From an uncultured Eubacteriales bacterium (GTDB lineage: Bacteria > Bacillota > Clostridia > Oscillospirales > Acutalibacteraceae), in assembly GCA_900313125.1 (NCBI GenBank), contig OMPZ01000045.1, positions 1-7,652 of the forward strand: a stretch of 7,652 bases of DNA, read 5' to 3'. Shown one piece after another: positions 1-5,993 of the stretch; positions within the stretch are counted from its first letter, which is position 1, and each line of letters opens with the position of its first letter. A model generated the notes under the pieces. It worked only from the letters and a program-made list of their open reading frames with translations. It had not been told where the DNA came from and made no database searches. The position numbers were made by a program, and so were the translations under genes.

Positions 1-686
1 ATATTTGAGATGAAGCGTTTCTGCTTTCTGTCGGCTTCTTCAAGCGGAGCGAAAAGTCCGCGCCCCACGAGCCTGAGCACGATAAAGCTGAGGATAAGCC
101 CCAACACCTCGCCGCACACCGAAATAATGAGTATTCTGTACGACGGCAGCAGCTCGCGCCCTTGGTCTATCACCGTAACGTAGGTGCGCTTGCCCTCCTT
201 GTAGACTCTGTAGCGGTATGTGCCGCGCGTCCAGCCTGTTCCCTTCTCCTTTGACAGCGACTTCGCCCACTCGAGAGCTTCGTCCTCCTCAACGGCGGAA
301 ATGTTATACGATATCTTCTCGCTATCGCCCTTGTCGTTGAACGCGAAGGTGAAATAACGCAGCGAAAAATTCATATCGGGGGAGCTTGGTCCCATAGGTC
401 CCATGTGGCGATCGGGAGCGTTGCCCGAGGGCGCTGTGTTCTTCCTTTCCTCCTGCTGAAAGGGCATATCGGCGGTAGCTGTATTATTCTTCTTTCGATT
501 CTTATTTCCTGTCATTTCGGAAAAGGAGCCGTGATTCTCACACAGACGCTGCGTTATCATATCGGCGTCGCTGCTTGCCATTGTAAAATTGATCCCGTTG
601 ATTATTGAAAGCATGATAGTCAGCAGCGCAAAAACCGAAAGCATTGCGTAAAGCAAAAATTTATCGCGTACCTTATTCATTTTCAT
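1..686 (-). CDS. Sensor histidine kinase, N-terminal part (C-terminus beyond window)
   Basis: Membrane sensor kinase, probably partner of the atypical regulator just upstream. The 228 residues present show a first membrane helix (about 10-33), an extracellular region of about 150 residues, a second helix (about 184-206), and then the cytoplasmic lead-in RKQKRFISN, the stretch that in this family directly precedes the HELKTP phospho-acceptor motif. That histidine lies just outside the window, so catalytic competence cannot be judged. The extracellular part has a low-complexity Lys/Asn/Pro/Met-rich linker (about 58-105, with MGPMGPSSPDM near its end). A compact domain (about 106-180) follows, resembling those of clostridial VanS-like kinases whose sensor ends in a TYRY...V..D pattern. 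Two in-frame ATGs exist, at 686 and 680. I chose 686 because AGG sits 7 nt before it. Either start overlaps the end of the upstream regulator gene (stop 675-673), indicating translational coupling. The ligand is unknown. Confidence 0.85.
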   Translation of the reverse strand, partial: MKMNKVRDKFLLYAMLSVFALLTIMLSIINGINFTMASSDADMITQRLCENHGSFSEMTGNKNRKKNNTATADMPFQQEERKNTAPSGNAPDRHMGPMGPSSPDMNFSLRYFTFAFNDKGDSEKISYNISAVEEDEALEWAKSLSKEKGTGWTRGTYRYRVYKEGKRTYVTVIDQGRELLPSYRILIISVCGEVLGLILSFIVLRLVGRGLFAPLEEADRKQKRFISN

Positions 687-1272
687 TCACCAGCCTGTAA
701 CCTTCATTTAAAACATATTTTACACGCGTTTTCTTTTTCATTCGCTCAAACTTATTGTTCAGCGCGTTGATGTACGAGCTGATATGGCGGACGTCGAACT
801 TATCGCCGTTTTTAATCGCGCGGAGAATGTTTATCTCCTCGTTTGTAAAACGCGTGCCGTCCGAGCTGCGGAATTTACTTACGTTTATCTCCGACTCGCC
901 GACTGACAGCGTCTCTTTCGAGCCTGCTTTCTCAAGCACCTCGGCTGCGCGCTCCTTTAGCTCGTATGGAAAAAACGGGTAGCTGATATAAGAGCTTGCC
1001 GCGCTGTATTCGAGCAGGTCATTGGGAGTTATCTTATGTTCGATAAGCAGGACGGAAGGTATCTCCTTTTCGTTGAGCCGTTTGAGTATCTCTTTGCTGC
1101 CGCCGCGCGGAAGGCTGCGGTCTACTATCGCAAGATCGAACCTCTGCTCGCCGATGTGTACCGCTGCCTGAGGAACGTCAAACACGGCAGTTACCGTATA
1201 TGAGTCAAGCTCAAAGAGCCTTTTGTATGTCATGAGCAGATCCCTGTCGGGTGCCGCAAGAAGTATCCTCAT
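673..1272 (-). CDS. Atypical OmpR-like response regulator with degenerate receiver
   Basis: Predicted DNA-binding regulator of 199 residues from ATG 1272, first gene of an operon with the overlapping kinase. A GTG at 1281 is in frame but lies only 2 nt from AAAGG. ATG 1272 is 8 nt from GGCGG and gives the family-typical MRIL beginning. Receiver (about 1-118, numbered from ATG 1272): the phospho-acceptor aspartate is kept (D51 in AIVDRSLP). The acidic pair after strand 1 is replaced (AAPD where VEDD is usual), the Thr/Ser after strand 4 is Ile (VLLIEH), and the conserved Lys before Pro is Tyr (SYISYPFF). Family knowledge says these residues bind Mg2+ and carry the phosphorylation switch, so normal phospho-activation is unlikely. 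The C-terminal domain (about 125-199) ends with a winged-helix signature (VKYVLNEGYRL) but is shorter than usual, lacking the stretch between helix 1 and the recognition helix. Its targets are unknown. It could act constitutively or through altered dimerisation. Confidence 0.85.
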   Translation of the reverse strand: MRILLAAPDRDLLMTYKRLFELDSYTVTAVFDVPQAAVHIGEQRFDLAIVDRSLPRGGSKEILKRLNEKEIPSVLLIEHKITPNDLLEYSAASSYISYPFFPYELKERAAEVLEKAGSKETLSVGESEINVSKFRSSDGTRFTNEEINILRAIKNGDKFDVRHISSYINALNNKFERMKKKTRVKYVLNEGYRLVNENE

Positions 1273-1280
1273 CGTTTTCA

Positions 1281-1290
1281 CCGCCTTTAG
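1281..1290 (-). promoter_or_regulatory. Ribosome binding site that decides the start of the atypical regulator
   Basis: On the minus strand CTAAAGGCGG precedes the gene. AAAGG is only 2 nt from the in-frame GTG (1281-1279), too close for initiation. GGCGG lies 8 nt and AAAGG 11 nt before ATG 1272-1270. I therefore place the start at 1272, although the Shine-Dalgarno match is mediocre. Confidence 0.5.
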
Positions 1291-1310
1291 CGTTTTTATT
1301 TGTTGTGATT

Positions 1311-1350
1311 ATTATAACAAGCCGACTTAAAAAGAGCCTTAAATAAACAA
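1311..1350 (-). promoter_or_regulatory. Promoter of the atypical regulator/kinase operon, probably activator-dependent
   Basis: The minus strand has a perfect -10 box TATAAT (1316-1311), about 40 nt upstream of the start codon. No -35 box is recognisable at 17 +/- 1 nt (the hexamer there is AGGCTC). In its place is TTGTTTATTTAAGG (1350-1337), followed 12 nt later by a second TTAAG, making a TTAAG direct repeat. A binding-site repeat replacing the -35 is the usual arrangement of promoters activated by OmpR-family regulators. The same 14-mer occurs at 3439-3452 before the other two-component operon. The -10 is directly visible. The operator role is inferred. Confidence 0.6.
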
Positions 1351-1378
1351 ATTTTTTTATGAATATTTTGTAACATCG

Positions 1379-2713
1379 TTATTCGCAAGACTCGAAGTCC
1401 ACATTGAACACCGTGCCGGTCGAAGGCGAGCTTTCGACCGTTATCTGAGCCGAGATAAGCTCCGTTATCTGCTTTATTATCGGCAGACCGAGACCGTGAC
1501 CCTTCTGCGGGCTGCGCGCCTTGTCGCCGCGGTAAAAGCGTTCAAAAATATGCGGAAGGTCGTCGCTGCTTATCACGCTGCCGCGGTTTCGCACAGTAAG
1601 TCTTGCGAAGCGCTTGCTTTTTGATACAGACACCTCGACCACGCCGCCCTCCGGCTCGTATTTCAGAGCGTTGTCGATAAGTCCGCTGCATATACGCTCC
1701 GTATACTCGGCTGTTGAAAGCACGAAAATATCGTCGGCGATATCGGTGGTGATAGTGATGTTCTGCTCGTATGCGAGCGACTCAAGCTGCAAAACGCATT
1801 TCTCCGCCGCGGAGGAAAGCGAGACGCGCTCCTTTTCGACCGTGCGGTCTATCGACTCGAGCGACGACAGCGTGAGCATCTCGTTTACGAGCTTCATCAT
1901 GTTTTTAGCCGCCATATCGGTGCTGCTCGTCCATTGGCTGCGTTCGTCGGGCGGCATATCGGGATTCGATTTCAAAATACTGTTGTTTGTAAGGACAACG
2001 GTTATCGGAGTTTTCAGGTCGTGAGAAATGTCCGCAACGAAATTCCGCTCCATTTCAATAGCTGATTCAAGCGGTCTGACAGCATCGGCGGAAAGCTTTA
2101 AGCTTATCTGAAAGATAAACGCCATCGAGACAATGAACACGAGCGTCAGGAAAAGCACGTTTTTCAAGACGCGCGACGTGATGTACGAATAATCGACAAA
2201 TGCTATCTTGTATTCCCGCTGGGTGACCTCTTTATAATAGAAAAGGCGGTATTCCTTTACCCTGCCGAATTTGTCGGGCGACCGTCTCACAAGATCAACC
2301 GCCGCCGAGACGATGCCGTCGTCGATATTGTCGCTGCCGGAGATATATGACATTTCATTTGTCCGTTGATCGTAGAATACGGTTATGAAATTGGCGTAAA
2401 GATCGATGTCGGTAAAGGCTTCGCCGCGCTCCGGCTCGGGTTCGTTTTTGGGACGGGACTGCGGGCGGTCTGCGGTGTTCACACGATGCGCAGAGCCCTG
2501 CTCAATATCGGGAGCGTCTCCTCGCTCGGTACGCTCCTGCGATCGCTGCGACTGAGAGTTCCACGGCTTTAGGATAATGCTCATGGTGTTCTCAAGCTCG
2601 CTGTAATCGCTGCGGTACATACCCACGCCGAGAATTATGAAGGTTATCAGCAGCACCGTTCCCGAAAGCAGCATATTCGACATGACGAATTGCCTGCGGT
2701 AGTTTTTCAGCAT
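1379..2713 (-). CDS. Sensor histidine kinase (VanS-like, two membrane helices)
   Basis: Complete membrane kinase of 444 residues, cognate to the regulator immediately upstream (stop and start share one base, TGATG), preceded by GGAGG 7 nt before the ATG. Order: membrane helix 1 (about 12-33), extracellular region (about 34-183), helix 2 (about 184-203), and a short linker. The dimerisation/phospho-acceptor domain has the H-box FVADISHDLKTP with His231. The ATPase domain has the N-box LIDNALKY (Asn348), a G1 region VRNRGSVIS, the F-box IFERFYRGDKA, and the G2 box GHGLGLPI (405-412). All elements for autophosphorylation are present. G1 lacks the textbook DxGxG, but this N.G form is common in VanS-like Gram-positive kinases. 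The extracellular region holds a low-complexity Arg/Glu/Pro-rich insert (about 53-99) before a small folded part (about 100-180). The stimulus is not predictable. Cell-envelope stress or antimicrobial peptides are typical for the group but unproven here. Confidence 0.93.
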   Translation of the reverse strand: MLKNYRRQFVMSNMLLSGTVLLITFIILGVGMYRSDYSELENTMSIILKPWNSQSQRSQERTERGDAPDIEQGSAHRVNTADRPQSRPKNEPEPERGEAFTDIDLYANFITVFYDQRTNEMSYISGSDNIDDGIVSAAVDLVRRSPDKFGRVKEYRLFYYKEVTQREYKIAFVDYSYITSRVLKNVLFLTLVFIVSMAFIFQISLKLSADAVRPLESAIEMERNFVADISHDLKTPITVVLTNNSILKSNPDMPPDERSQWTSSTDMAAKNMMKLVNEMLTLSSLESIDRTVEKERVSLSSAAEKCVLQLESLAYEQNITITTDIADDIFVLSTAEYTERICSGLIDNALKYEPEGGVVEVSVSKSKRFARLTVRNRGSVISSDDLPHIFERFYRGDKARSPQKGHGLGLPIIKQITELISAQITVESSPSTGTVFNVDFESCE

Positions 2714-3384
2714 CAGATTACCTCCAGGCGATATCCGATACGCGGTATCTTTCTGATGTTCACATTAGACTTGAGGTATTTCAGCTTTTTTCTTATAAAC
2801 GAGATATACACCTCGACGTTGTTGTCGGTCGCGTCGGAATCTATGCCCCATACGTTTACGATAAGACTTTCAGTCGTTACGGTCATAGCAGGATTGAACA
2901 GAAATGTTTTGAGCACCTCAAATTCCTTATGGCTGAGCTGCACCGACTCATCGCCGCGGCTTAGCATCGCCGAATTAATGTTGAGAACGATATCGCTGTA
3001 CGATATTTTGTCAAGTATAACGTCGCCCGTGCGGCGTGACAGCGCGGCGACGCGCGCCAGAAGCTCCTCCGTCTCGAAGGGCTTCGTCATATAGTCGTCC
3101 GCGCCCATATTCAGCCCGGTCACCTTATCGGTCGTGGTCGTCCTTGCCGTGAGCATAAGTATAGGCGTGCCGACGCCGAGATGGCGCAGCTCGCTCACAA
3201 CGCCGAAGCCGTCGAGCTTAGGCAGCATCACGTCGAGGATTATCACGGTATATTCCATTTCCTTAGCGTAGTGTACCGCACTCTCGCCGTCATATACAAC
3301 GTCGGCGAAATATCCCTGCTGTTCAAGTATCTTTTTGATACCGTTTGCCAAATATCTTTCATCTTCCACAACAAGTATTCTCAT
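2713..3384 (-). CDS. OmpR-family response regulator (receiver + winged helix)
   Basis: DNA-binding response regulator of 223 residues, phosphorylated by the kinase encoded directly downstream. Residues are numbered from the ATG at 3384. The receiver has the full active site: acidic pair E7/D8 (VVEDE), phospho-acceptor D51 (IILDVMLP), switch Thr79 (LMLTART) and Lys101 (YMTKPF). The winged-helix domain (about 125-223) has LSHKEFEVLKTF, then a WGID segment, the recognition helix NNVEVYISFIRKKL and the wing IRKIPRIGYRLEV. An upstream in-frame GTG at 3393 would add three residues, but it overlaps the Shine-Dalgarno itself. AAAGGAG at 3399-3393 is 8 nt before ATG 3384, so that ATG is the start. The gene is first in its operon and has the shared promoter element, so autoregulation is likely. 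It may also control the second two-component operon, which carries the same element. Confidence 0.95.
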   Translation of the reverse strand: MRILVVEDERYLANGIKKILEQQGYFADVVYDGESAVHYAKEMEYTVIILDVMLPKLDGFGVVSELRHLGVGTPILMLTARTTTTDKVTGLNMGADDYMTKPFETEELLARVAALSRRTGDVILDKISYSDIVLNINSAMLSRGDESVQLSHKEFEVLKTFLFNPAMTVTTESLIVNVWGIDSDATDNNVEVYISFIRKKLKYLKSNVNIRKIPRIGYRLEVI

Positions 3385-3392
3385 ATAGCTCA

Positions 3393-3399
3393 CTCCTTT
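3393..3399 (-). promoter_or_regulatory. Strong ribosome binding site fixing the regulator start at 3384
   Basis: The minus strand reads AAAGGAG, then 8 nt, then ATG. The alternative in-frame GTG (3393-3391) shares a base with this site and cannot be the start. Confidence 0.8.
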
Positions 3400-3413
3400 A
3401 TGTGTATGCTTTT

Positions 3414-3452
3414 ATTTTACATACAGGTCTGAAAAAATCCTTAAATAAACAA
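3414..3452 (-). promoter_or_regulatory. Promoter of the canonical two-component operon with shared 14-base element
   Basis: The minus strand has TTGTTTATTTAAGG (3452-3439), identical to the element before the other two-component operon. It is followed at 11 nt by a TTCAG imperfect repeat of TTAAG. A probable -10, TAAAAT (3419-3414), lies 33 nt from the start of the element, against 34 nt in the other promoter. No good -35 box is present. An 11-nt direct repeat of TTAAG resembles the published CiaR-type site of streptococci (TTAAG-N5-TTAAG), but this comparison is from memory and says nothing about identity. Confidence 0.55.
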
Positions 3453-3540
3453 TGATATTTTTGTAAATATTGTTCATAACCGCGGTAAATATGCTCGGTC
3501 TATTTCCGATAGGAGTTATCTGTCATGTTCTTTCTTAACA

Positions 3541-3582
3541 TAAAAAATAAAACGCGCGAAACGGACAAACCATCTCGCGCGT
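3541..3582 (-). terminator. Intrinsic terminator of rnpB
   Basis: On the minus strand an 8-bp GC-rich perfect stem (ACGCGCGA at 3582-3575 pairing with TCGCGCGT at 3559-3552) encloses a 15-nt loop. It is followed directly by TTTATTTTTT. It lies about 30 nt beyond the 3' end of the RNase P RNA and separates it from the two-component operon downstream. Confidence 0.9.
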
Positions 3583-3611
3583 CTTATTGATTGCGTTTTA
3601 CAAATAAAAGA

Positions 3612-3956
3612 AAGACCAGACCTGTAAGCCGAGTTCTGTTGAAAACAGTCATCTATCTTGGCGCGGCGTTGCCGCCGACGCTCAATGCCACCCCCACCGG
3701 ACACGCCGGGCAAGCGTATAGTCCGTCCACGGTGTTGCTTCGAATAGGGTTTGCAGGGCCGCAGGGTCTCCCCTGCGCCGGTGAGCTCTTACCTCGCCTT
3801 TCCACCCTTACCGGTAAAACCGGCGGTATATCTCTGTTGCACTTTCCCTGAGGTCGCCCTCGGCGGCCGTTAGCCGTTATTCCGCCCTGTGAAGCTCGGA
3901 CTTTCCTCGCATACAGCCTTTCGGCATTCGTACCCGCGACTGTTCGGTCTGCTCAA
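3612..3956 (-). ncRNA. rnpB: RNase P RNA component (bacterial, probably type A)
   Basis: Catalytic RNA that, with the RnpA protein, removes the 5' leader of precursor tRNAs. The minus strand shows the universal conserved blocks in the right order. GAGGAAAGTCCGAGC (3908-3894) is the 5' strand of helix P4 and its surroundings. AGTGCAACAGA and ATACCGCC come next. The central block reads AGGGTGGAAAGGCGAGG, then TAAGAGCTCACC (3808-3780). Near the 3' end is ACAGAACTCGGCTTACAG (3639-3622), the other half of P4. The ends close as helix P1: CAGACC (3951-3946) pairs with GGTCTG (3622-3617). At about 345 nt it is slightly compact. Type A is inferred from overall order rather than a covariance model. The 5' end is estimated from the promoter and the 3' end from P1, so both may be off by several bases. 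No protein gene is credible across this stretch. Confidence 0.97.
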
Positions 3957-3965
3957 TATATATCT

Positions 3966-3994
3966 ATTATATTTGATTTAGCGGAAAATGTCAA
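3966..3994 (-). promoter_or_regulatory. Consensus sigma-A promoter of rnpB
   Basis: The minus strand carries TTGACA (3994-3989), a 17-nt spacer and TATAAT (3971-3966), a perfect match to the housekeeping consensus. The predicted start, near 3958-3960, is just upstream of the P1 helix. The A/T-rich stretch upstream (about 3995-4015) could serve as an UP element. This is a strong constitutive promoter, as expected for an abundant essential RNA. Confidence 0.93.
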
Positions 3995-4021
3995 CTAAAT
4001 TTTGTTCAAATTTAAGCTCGG

Positions 4022-4042
4022 CGAGAGCTGTTTGATCTCTCG
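4022..4042. repeat. Short inverted repeat between the divergent promoters
   Basis: CGAGAG (4022-4027) and CTCTCG (4037-4042) form a perfect 6-bp inverted repeat with a 9-nt loop. GATCTC also occurs twice in tandem nearby (4034-4047). It lies between the rnpB promoter and the rightward promoter at 4111. No T-tract follows on either strand, so it is not a terminator. It may be an operator or chance. Confidence 0.35.
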
Positions 4043-4110
4043 ATCTCCTCTTGACATAAAATAGCCAAAAACAATTCCAAAAGATTTATGCATTGTATAA
4101 CTAACTACTC

Positions 4111-4139
4111 TTGAAAAGTATGGATAATTATGGTACAAT
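4111..4139 (+). promoter_or_regulatory. Sigma-A promoter of the diguanylate cyclase operon
   Basis: TTGAAA (4111-4116), a 17-nt spacer and TACAAT (4134-4139) form a near-consensus promoter. A TATAAT also occurs at 4145-4150, but without a matching -35. Transcription would start near 4146, leaving a leader of about 125 nt before the start codon at 4271. Confidence 0.75.
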
Positions 4140-4145
4140 AGTGAT

Positions 4146-4270
4146 ATAATTAGTTCGTAATAGTGTCAATTTTTTATTTTTTTTGATGTGCCGAGATAGA
4201 AGTCCGTTTATTTGAAATATACTTCGGCGCACTATCACTTAGTTCGCAAGATATATTTAGGGAGGAGCTT
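4146..4270 (+). promoter_or_regulatory. Long 5' leader of the diguanylate cyclase gene, with potential hairpin
   Basis: The leader contains a T-rich stretch (4170-4184) and then a possible hairpin. GTGCCGA (4188-4194) pairs with TCGGCGCAC (4224-4232), with a 2-nt bulge. Inside it, GAAGT (4199-4203) can pair with ACTTC (4221-4225), which competes with the outer pairing. TTAGTTCG occurs twice (4150-4157 and 4239-4246). It ends in the strong Shine-Dalgarno AGGGAGGAG, 3 nt from the ATG (GGAGG is 5 nt away). I could not match it to the conserved cores of the known cyclic di-GMP riboswitch classes, so no riboswitch is claimed. Confidence 0.35.
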
Positions 4271-5920
4271 ATGAAACTTCCACAAAAGAAATACATCTCT
4301 GCTTTTATCGACCTTATGCCGTTGGCGCTGATAATTATCTTAACGATCGTCGTTACTCTCACATGTAAGACAACAGGCTTTCACTACGATAATCTTAAGA
4401 CCGACCTTACATACGGCTGGAAAACAGAGGACGGTCAGAAGATCATGCTAAAGGATCTCCCAACAGGAGATGTAACTATTACCCACGAACTAAACGGGAT
4501 AGACATTGACCGAAAGAGGCTGTGCCTTCAGACATCGAACACAGAGCTGACGGCTGTATTTGACGGCGTTACTATATACGAATACGCGCCGAAGCAAGCG
4601 GCTATACTCGGTAAATCGTACGGTATGTACATTCACATGATCCCGATACCTGTGGGCGCAAAGTCGGTAACGCTTTATCTTCACCCGATCTACGACGACT
4701 CAGAGCCCGTTGTAAAGGAAATGGCAGTTGAGGACGCCGGGATGTTCATGGGCGATATCTATCATAAGGGACTGCCGAACTTCGCGCTTTGTATGCTGAT
4801 CTCGCTTTTTGGCGTACTCATGCTCATAATGGGCTTCACAGACTTCACCTCAAACAAAAACAATTCGCTCAACTTCTTCTCGCTCGGCGCGTTCTCGATA
4901 CTTATAGGCGTATGGTCGGCCAACGACACTATGATATTGCAGGTATTTACTCAGTACCCCGAGATAGCACGCTTTATAAATTATATTTCGCTGATCTTCC
5001 TTTCGTATCTGCCTGTTTCATTTTTGGCAAGCGCAACGAACCACCGCAAAACAAAGCTGCTGCCTCTTATTTTCTCGCTGAATTTGATAAACTTTATTGT
5101 AACGATCACGCTCTCTGTTTTAAGAATAAAGGACATTCGCGAAATGCTGCTCTTTTCGCACATCAACGTAGCGATCGCCATGTGCATGGTCATATATCTG
5201 ATGGTGAGAGCGGTAAAAAAGCACACCGCCAACTCCGCATTTTTGCGCAGTGTTATAATCGGAATGTCATTTGCTGTATTCGGCGTCTTTATCGACATGG
5301 TACGATTCAGGATAAATCCGAACAGCAAGTATGGGTCGAGTCTCTTTACAAGAGTCGGCGTGCTGATATATATAGTTCTTATGGGAGTTTATCTTGTGGG
5401 TGAGAGAACTCAGATCGCAGTTGAACAGGGTCAGGCGGAGCTGATGAAAAAGCTCGCCTACACAGACGGTCTGACAGAGCTTGGCAACCGCGCCGCCTTC
5501 CACGAGAGAGAAAACAGGATACGCCGCGATCGGACAGACTGCGTTATCATTCAGCTCGACATTAATTTTCTGAAAAAGGTCAACGATGTTTACGGTCACG
5601 CAGAGGGTGACCGCCACATAATCTCCGCATCGAAAATAATCAACAGCAGCTTTACCGAGATTGGCGACAGCTTCCGCACAGGCGGCGATGAGTTTATTGT
5701 GATCACACACGAAAGCAGTATACATGAAGTTGATAGGGCTCTTGCAAAGCTTGAGACGGCGGTGCAGGAATACAACGAAAAAGAGAAGCCGCCCGTACCT
5801 CTCCAGATCGCCTATGGCTACGCGCACTGCTCGATGCAGAACGATATGCTCAAAGAGGCTGAACAGCTTGCAGACCAACGAATGTACAAGAAGAAAAAGG
5901 AAATGAAGGTAGTAACATAA
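4271..5920 (+). CDS. Membrane diguanylate cyclase (extracellular domain, 7TM, GGDEF)
   Basis: Makes cyclic di-GMP from two GTP at the inner face of the membrane, in response to an outside or membrane signal. The 549 residues begin with a membrane anchor (about 11-32). A beta-rich extracellular domain follows (about 35-165). Next comes a seven-helix region (about 168-378), an arrangement like the 7TMR-DISM receptors. The GGDEF domain (about 392-545) opens with LAYTDGLTELGNRAAF. Its metal/substrate segment is LDINFLKKVNDVYGH (Asp430, Asn438, Asp439) and its active loop RTGGDEF is intact (471-475), so cyclase activity is expected. The inhibitory I-site (RxxD five residues before the loop) is absent (TEIG there), so product feedback at that site is unlikely. 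The start is fixed by GGAGG just upstream. The next gene, 73 nt downstream with no clear terminator between, encodes a likely phosphodiesterase, suggesting an operon of opposing enzymes. The signal sensed is unknown. Confidence 0.93.
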   Translation: MKLPQKKYISAFIDLMPLALIIILTIVVTLTCKTTGFHYDNLKTDLTYGWKTEDGQKIMLKDLPTGDVTITHELNGIDIDRKRLCLQTSNTELTAVFDGVTIYEYAPKQAAILGKSYGMYIHMIPIPVGAKSVTLYLHPIYDDSEPVVKEMAVEDAGMFMGDIYHKGLPNFALCMLISLFGVLMLIMGFTDFTSNKNNSLNFFSLGAFSILIGVWSANDTMILQVFTQYPEIARFINYISLIFLSYLPVSFLASATNHRKTKLLPLIFSLNLINFIVTITLSVLRIKDIREMLLFSHINVAIAMCMVIYLMVRAVKKHTANSAFLRSVIIGMSFAVFGVFIDMVRFRINPNSKYGSSLFTRVGVLIYIVLMGVYLVGERTQIAVEQGQAELMKKLAYTDGLTELGNRAAFHERENRIRRDRTDCVIIQLDINFLKKVNDVYGHAEGDRHIISASKIINSSFTEIGDSFRTGGDEFIVITHESSIHEVDRALAKLETAVQEYNEKEKPPVPLQIAYGYAHCSMQNDMLKEAEQLADQRMYKKKKEMKVVT

Positions 5921-5982
5921 AACATAGTGCTTGCCTTTTAACGATAATATTATTCTTATATACCTTTTTTCATAAATAGCGC

Positions 5983-5989
5983 AGGTGAT
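5983..5989 (+). promoter_or_regulatory. Ribosome binding site choosing the start at 5994
   Basis: AGGTGAT matches the 3' part of the anti-Shine-Dalgarno complement (AGGAGGTGATC). Its GG lies 8 nt before ATG 5994. An in-frame ATG at 5988 overlaps this site and is therefore less likely to be used. Confidence 0.65.
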
Positions 5990-5993
5990 GTTA

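Noticed and set aside
1515..1580. Kinase G1 box lacking DxGxG (reads NRGSV)
   Set aside because: VanS-like Gram-positive kinases often have this N.G form, and the remaining ATP-binding boxes are intact, so it is not evidence of inactivity.
2700..2716. Possible frameshift where regulator and kinase overlap
   Set aside because: The TGATG overlap with GGAGG 7 nt upstream is a normal coupled stop/start, and both proteins are full length.
3525..3590. Rightward 21-codon reading frame with AGGAG 9 nt upstream (start MFFLNIKNK)
   Set aside because: It runs through the rnpB terminator stem on the opposite strand, has no recognisable promoter, and has a composition dictated by the terminator. Probably chance.
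3516..3851. Reading frames on both strands across 3516-3851
   Set aside because: They lie inside the RNase P RNA and its terminator. The conserved RNA blocks explain the sequence, and the peptides look random.
4051..4056. Perfect TTGACA on the plus strand upstream of the cyclase gene
   Set aside because: No -10-like hexamer lies at 16-18 nt (ATTCCA at 17 nt). The TTGAAA-17-TACAAT promoter further down is far better.
4789..5403. Rightward 204-codon frame inside the cyclase gene
   Set aside because: It is out of frame with the 7TM region. The peptide is Cys/His/Arg-rich and domain-free, a shadow of the real gene.
5944..5970. Palindrome ATAATATTAT followed by a T-run between the two cyclic di-GMP genes
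   Set aside because: The stem is all A/T and the T-run is 11 nt away after other bases. Too weak to call a terminator.
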